Source: an uncultured Acetatifactor sp. (lineage in GTDB: Bacteria > Bacillota > Clostridia > Lachnospirales > Lachnospiraceae). Taken from it: a DNA stretch of 64,000 bases. Shown piece by piece: positions 60,231 to 64,000 of this stretch. Location: positions 14,560 through 78,559 of the forward strand of contig CAJUAH010000001.1 of NCBI GenBank assembly GCA_910584375.1. Direction: 5' to 3'. The notes under the pieces were generated by a model, which saw nothing but the letters and a program-made list of their open reading frames with translations, had not been told where the DNA came from and searched no databases. A program made the position numbers and the translations under genes. The first letter of the stretch is position 1. Every line of letters starts with the position of its first letter.

Positions 60231-60259
60231 TTGTAAAAGCCTGCCCAATTTAGTAAAAT
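60231..60259 (+). promoter_or_regulatory. Promoter of the ECF transporter operon
   Basis: TTGTAA (60231-60236), 17 bp, TAAAAT (60254-60259), about 20 bp before the ecfA1 start, so the leader is very short. Confidence 0.55.
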
Positions 60260-60279
60260 AGTAAGTTGAGGTATATAGA

Positions 60280-61422
60280 ATGAGTATTGTAAAAACCAAA
60301 AATCTGACATATGAATATTTGAGGCGGGACGAGGACGGCAATGTGGAGGGCGTCACCAAAGCGGTAAACGATGTGTCGCTGCGGGTTCGCCGGGGCGATT
60401 TTATAGCCATCGTGGGCCACAACGGTTCGGGTAAATCCACTCTGGCCAAGCATTTGAACGCCATATTGCAGCCGACGCAGGGTACGGTGTGGGTGGACGG
60501 TATAGATACCCGGGAAGAGGATCGGGTGTGGGAGATACGCCAGAGGGCGGGAATGGTATTCCAGAACCCGGACAACCAGATCATCGGGCAGATCGTGGAG
60601 GAGGACGTGGGATTCGGCCCGGAAAACCTGGGCGTTCCCACCCGGGAGATATGGCAGAGAGTGGAGCAGAGCCTGCAGGCGGTGGGAATGTATCAGTACC
60701 GCACCCACTCTCCCAACAAGCTATCCGGGGGACAGAAACAGCGGGTATCCATCGCCGGAGTGCTGGCCATGCATCCGGAGTGCATCATACTGGACGAACC
60801 CACCGCCATGCTGGATCCCAGCGGCCGCAGAGAAGTGATACGTGCTGTCAGGGAACTGAACCGCGAGGACGGGGTGACGGTGATCCTGATCACGCATTAT
60901 ATGGAAGAAGTCATCCATGCGGATCATGTGTATGTCATGGATCAGGGCCGCATTGCCATGGAGGGGACGCCCCGGGAGATATTTTCCCAGGTGGAGCGGC
61001 TCAAGGAATTGCGTCTGGACGTCCCGCAAGTGACGCTGCTGGCCTATGAGCTGCAGCAGCGGGGACTGAAACTGCCCGGCGGTATACTGACTACCCAGGA
61101 GCTGGTTAAGGCACTCAGACGGTATGAATGGCCCGAGACAGACAGCGCGACAGGGGCGAAGGCGGTCTCTGCGGAGGAGGCGAAAGAGCCGGCTGTGGAA
61201 GAGCCGAAAGAGCTGGCTGTGGAGGGGGCGAAAGAGCCGGCCACGGAGGAGGCGAAAGAGCTGGCTGTGGAAGAGGCGAAAGAATCAGCCGTGGAGGGGG
61301 CGAAAGAGCCAGTCACGGAGGAGGCAAAAGAATCAGTCGAGGAAGTATCAGAGGAGTCCCCCGCAGAGGAGACAGTGGATCCGCTCACAGAAAGGGAGGA
61401 AACGGATGGCGCTGACAGTTGA
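60280..61422 (+). CDS. ecfA1: Energy-coupling factor transporter ATPase EcfA1, with acidic repeat tail
   Basis: 380 aa against about 280 for the family. Residues 1-285 are a normal EcfA: Walker A GHNGSGKST (46-54), Q-loop FQNPDNQ, signature LSGGQKQRV (148-156), Walker B IILDEPTAMLDP. Residues 286-380 are an added Glu/Ala/Lys tail with about seven EEAKExxV octads. EcfA1 drives vitamin or metal uptake with EcfA2, EcfT and various S proteins. GAGG precedes ATG 60280; overlaps ecfA2 by 17 bp. Confidence 0.95.
   Translation: MSIVKTKNLTYEYLRRDEDGNVEGVTKAVNDVSLRVRRGDFIAIVGHNGSGKSTLAKHLNAILQPTQGTVWVDGIDTREEDRVWEIRQRAGMVFQNPDNQIIGQIVEEDVGFGPENLGVPTREIWQRVEQSLQAVGMYQYRTHSPNKLSGGQKQRVSIAGVLAMHPECIILDEPTAMLDPSGRREVIRAVRELNREDGVTVILITHYMEEVIHADHVYVMDQGRIAMEGTPREIFSQVERLKELRLDVPQVTLLAYELQQRGLKLPGGILTTQELVKALRRYEWPETDSATGAKAVSAEEAKEPAVEEPKELAVEGAKEPATEEAKELAVEEAKESAVEGAKEPVTEEAKESVEEVSEESPAEETVDPLTEREETDGADS
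61174..61335 (+). repeat. 24-bp degenerate tandem repeats in ecfA1
   Basis: About seven units of a 24-bp pattern coding EEAKExAV, differing mostly at the EL/EP/ES and AV/AT positions. In-frame expansion or contraction would not disturb the transporter domain. Confidence 0.8.
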
Positions 61423-62266
61423 CCATGTAAGTTATGTATATGACCCGGATGCCCCTCTGGCCAGGATGGCGCTGGACGATGTGAGTCTGACAATCCCCGA
61501 AGGCCAGTTCATCGGGATCATCGGGCATACCGGTTCGGGCAAATCCACGCTGATGCAGCACCTGAACGGTCTGATCAAAGCCACCAGCGGCCATATCTAT
61601 TTTAACGGACAGGATATCGACGCCAAAGATTACAACAGGAAAGAACTGCGGAGCAAAGTAGGACTGGTATTCCAGTATCCGGAGCATCAGCTGTTTGAGG
61701 TGGACGTGTTCTCAGATGTGTGTTTCGGCCCCGGAAATCTGGGTCTGGACAAGGCGGAGGTGGAGCGGCGGGCAACCGACGCCCTGGAGCGGGTGGGCGT
61801 GCCCCGGGAACTGTATACCCAGTCTCCCTTTGAACTGTCCGGCGGGCAGAAACGCCGGGTAGCCATCGCCGGGGTGCTGGCCATGGATCCCGAGATATTG
61901 ATTCTGGACGAGCCCACCGCCGGTCTGGATCCCAGAGGACGCCGGGAGATACTGGACCAGATCAAGGAGCTGCAGACCCGCACCCATATGTCCATTTTGC
62001 TGGTCAGTCACAGCATGGAGGACGTGGCGGAGTATGTGGACAGAATCATCGTTATGAACCGTGGAAAAATAATATATGACGACATCCCGAAAAAGATATT
62101 CAAACGTTACCGGGAGCTGGAGGAGATCGGACTGGGGGCTCCCCAGGTGACATATATTATGCAGACTCTGCGTAAGAACGGCCTGCCGGTGAGCGTGGAG
62201 GCTGCCACCGTGCAGCAGGCGGCGGATGAGATCATGAAGGTACTGGATGGAGTTTTAGTATGCTGA
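61406..62266 (+). CDS. ecfA2: Energy-coupling factor transporter ATPase EcfA2
   Basis: 286 aa, normal length. Walker A GHTGSGKST, Q-loop FQYPEHQLFE, signature LSGGQKRRV, Walker B ILILDEPTAGLDP, switch His in SHSMED. ATG 61406 is 6 nt from GGGAGG. Overlaps ecfT by 7 bp. Confidence 0.97.
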   Translation: MALTVDHVSYVYDPDAPLARMALDDVSLTIPEGQFIGIIGHTGSGKSTLMQHLNGLIKATSGHIYFNGQDIDAKDYNRKELRSKVGLVFQYPEHQLFEVDVFSDVCFGPGNLGLDKAEVERRATDALERVGVPRELYTQSPFELSGGQKRRVAIAGVLAMDPEILILDEPTAGLDPRGRREILDQIKELQTRTHMSILLVSHSMEDVAEYVDRIIVMNRGKIIYDDIPKKIFKRYRELEEIGLGAPQVTYIMQTLRKNGLPVSVEAATVQQAADEIMKVLDGVLVC

Positions 62267-63063
62267 GAGATATTACTTTGGGACAATACTATCAGACAGA
62301 GTCGGTGATCCACCGGCTGGATCCCCGGGTCAAGCTGGCGGGGACGCTGCTGTATATCATTTCCCTGTTTCTGTTTGAAAATGTGTTGGGCTATGTGCTG
62401 GCGGCGCTGTTCCTGGCTCTGGTGATCGGCCTGTCCCATGTGCCCTTTAAGTTTATGGTACGGGGGATGAAAGCCATCCTGTTCCTGATGCTGATCACGG
62501 TGGTGTTCAATCTGTTCCTGACCCCCGGCGAGACGCTGGTAAGGCTCTGGAAACTGACGATCACCAGGGAGGGCCTGCACAACGCGGTATTTATGGCGCT
62601 GCGGCTGTCCTTTCTGATCATGGGCTCCTCCATCATGACGCTGACCACCACCCCCAATCATCTGACGGACGGTATGGAAAAGGGACTGCGGCCGTTGAAA
62701 ATATTTAAAGTGCCCGTGCATGAGGTGGCGATGATCATGTCCATCGCCCTGCGTTTTATCCCGATTCTGCTGGAGGAGACGGACAAGATCATGAAGGCGC
62801 AGATCGCCAGAGGGGCGGACTTCGAGAGCGGCAACCTGATACGCCGGGCCAGGGCCATGGTGCCTCTGCTGGTGCCTCTGTTTATCTCCGCTTTCCGCCG
62901 GGCCAACGATCTGGCCATGGCCATGGAGGCCCGCTGCTATCACGGCGGGGAGGGACGGACCAAGATGAAACCGCTGATCTATCAGCGAAGGGATCGGCTG
63001 GCATACCTGTGTATCCTGCTGTATCTGGGGTGCAAAGTGGCCGTGGGACTTGTAAAACTGTAA
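62260..63063 (+). CDS. ecfT: Energy-coupling factor transporter transmembrane protein EcfT
   Basis: 267 aa with about five hydrophobic segments and the coupling motifs IARGADFESG and AMEARCYHGG (A-R-G signatures of EcfT) that dock on the two ATPases. No substrate-binding S gene is adjacent, so this is the shared (group II) module. Confidence 0.96.
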   Translation: MLRDITLGQYYQTESVIHRLDPRVKLAGTLLYIISLFLFENVLGYVLAALFLALVIGLSHVPFKFMVRGMKAILFLMLITVVFNLFLTPGETLVRLWKLTITREGLHNAVFMALRLSFLIMGSSIMTLTTTPNHLTDGMEKGLRPLKIFKVPVHEVAMIMSIALRFIPILLEETDKIMKAQIARGADFESGNLIRRARAMVPLLVPLFISAFRRANDLAMAMEARCYHGGEGRTKMKPLIYQRRDRLAYLCILLYLGCKVAVGLVKL

Positions 63064-63148
63064 TCAGGGGTTCCGGTATCTGCAGCGGAGGCAGTTTTGC
63101 GATGCGGATGCTGCGGCACCGGATGACTTTGGGAGGGCAGGACGGCAT

Positions 63149-63925
63149 ATGGAAAAAAAGCGGGTGCGCCTGACGGTGGCCTATGACGGAACCGCCTACC
63201 ACGGCTGGCAGGCACAGGATAACGGGATTACCATAGAGAGCGAGCTAAACCGGGCGCTGACGGGGTTGCTGGGGGAAACGGTGCAGGTCATCGGCGCCAG
63301 CCGCACGGACGCGGGAGTACATGCCCTGGGCAATATCGCCGTGTTCGACACCGCGGCCCGCATGCCGGCGGAAAAGATATCTTACGCGCTGAACCAGCGG
63401 CTGCCGGAGGACATTCGCATACAGCGTTCCGAGGAGGTGGACGGCGACTGGCATCCCCGCCGGGTAGAGAGCCGTAAGACTTATGAATACAGGATATACC
63501 GGGGAGCTTTTTCCATGCCTACGAGGCGGCTGTACACTTATTTCACCTATCATCAGCTGGATGTGGAGGCGATGAGACAGGCGGCCGGGTATCTGGTGGG
63601 CGAGCATGACTTCAAGAGCTTTTGCCAGACCGGCGCACAGGTGGAGAGTACCGTGCGGCGGATCTATTCCATAGAGCTGTACGAACAGGGACCGGAGCTG
63701 GCGCTGCGGATATGCGGCGGCGGGTTTCTCTACAATATGGTAAGAATCATTGCAGGCACTTTGCTGGAGGTGGGCCGGGGAAAGCGCAGGCCGGAGGACA
63801 TGGAAGCCGTGCTGGCGGCCTGCGACCGCCGGGCGGCGGGCCCCACCGCCCCCGCCCAGGGGCTGACGCTGGTAAAGTATGAGTTTTTGGAGGAGGGAAT
63901 AGTGACTGAAGGGAAAAAAGTGTAA
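63149..63925 (+). CDS. truA: tRNA pseudouridine(38-40) synthase
   Basis: 258 aa. Catalytic Asp54 in GASRTDAGVHALGN, start AYDGTAYHGWQ, and end motif GGGFLYNMVRIIAGTLLEVG. Modifies the tRNA anticodon arm. GGGAGGG precedes ATG 63149 by 12 nt. An 85-bp gap without features separates it from ecfT. Confidence 0.97.
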   Translation: MEKKRVRLTVAYDGTAYHGWQAQDNGITIESELNRALTGLLGETVQVIGASRTDAGVHALGNIAVFDTAARMPAEKISYALNQRLPEDIRIQRSEEVDGDWHPRRVESRKTYEYRIYRGAFSMPTRRLYTYFTYHQLDVEAMRQAAGYLVGEHDFKSFCQTGAQVESTVRRIYSIELYEQGPELALRICGGGFLYNMVRIIAGTLLEVGRGKRRPEDMEAVLAACDRRAAGPTAPAQGLTLVKYEFLEEGIVTEGKKV

Positions 63926-63933
63926 AAACCGTA

Positions 63934-63962
63934 TTGACACCGGGGAGAACCTATAATATAAT
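63934..63962 (+). promoter_or_regulatory. Consensus promoter pointing out of the window
   Basis: TTGACA (63934-63939), 17 bp, TATAAT (63957-63962); another TATAAT at 63952 has wrong spacing. In Clostridia truA is commonly followed by rplM-rpsI, so this probably serves those genes and the last 38 bases would be their leader. Confidence 0.75.
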
Positions 63963-64000
63963 AAATCACTGTGGCGGAGTTTGTACGCCCTGTATCCGTG

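Overview
The window is chromosomal DNA from a moderately GC-rich Clostridia-type Firmicute, most likely a Lachnospiraceae gut anaerobe. The evidence is the gene order (S10-spc-alpha ribosomal operon, then EcfA1-EcfA2-EcfT-TruA), strong Shine-Dalgarno sites, zinc-ribbon S14 and L36, a KOW-domain gene between map and infA, an L17 with a long insertion, KtrAB potassium uptake, and PadR/HAAS and Agr/LytTR-type regulation. Species is not claimed. I saw no tRNA, rRNA, CRISPR array or intact transposon.

Left accessory part (1-38 kb). 1-2.3 kb is a recombination scar: a 55-bp direct repeat around a hairpin, an unknown gene, then an amidase, a GH24 lysozyme piece and an ECF sigma gene joined at out-of-frame or truncating junctions. 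2.4-5 kb is a TetR-ABC transporter operon behind a consensus promoter. 5-12 kb holds a small secreted protein, a chimeric substrate-binding lipoprotein, a LytTR response regulator/GHKL kinase pair and a sortase-anchored surface protein with LytTR-like direct repeats upstream. Next come KtrB/KtrA, a membrane-fused spermidine-synthase-like protein, a Tim44-like zinc-ribbon gene broken by one amber codon, and an export operon with three tandem adaptor lipoproteins, one 928-aa permease and one ATPase. A PHP hydrolase and a membrane-anchored protein follow. At 25-27 kb a PadR repressor with twin palindromic operators precedes a HAAS-domain protein whose C-terminal half resembles FtsW/RodA. 27-38 kb carries a PocR-MCP fusion, a GH2 beta-mannosidase, a DUF2752 protein, oligoendopeptidase F, a FIST/soluble MCP pair, a low-complexity membrane protein and an rRNA-methyltransferase-like enzyme.

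Core part (38-57 kb). The ribosomal superoperon starts at a sigma-A promoter near 38.15 kb with a 300-nt leader and runs rpsJ to secY, ending at an intrinsic terminator. A Phd/Doc toxin-antitoxin module and a large palindromic element separate secY from adk-map-KOW-infA-rpmJ-rpsM-rpsK-rpsD-rpoA-rplQ. Several intergenic gaps inside this otherwise compact cluster contain long hairpins, which is the main unexplained structure in the region.

Right part (57-64 kb). A zinc-ribbon membrane protein coupled to a TPM-domain protein, a divergently placed M15 D,D-carboxypeptidase, the ECF transporter core module (EcfA1 with a repetitive acidic tail, EcfA2, EcfT), truA, and a consensus promoter pointing out of the window.
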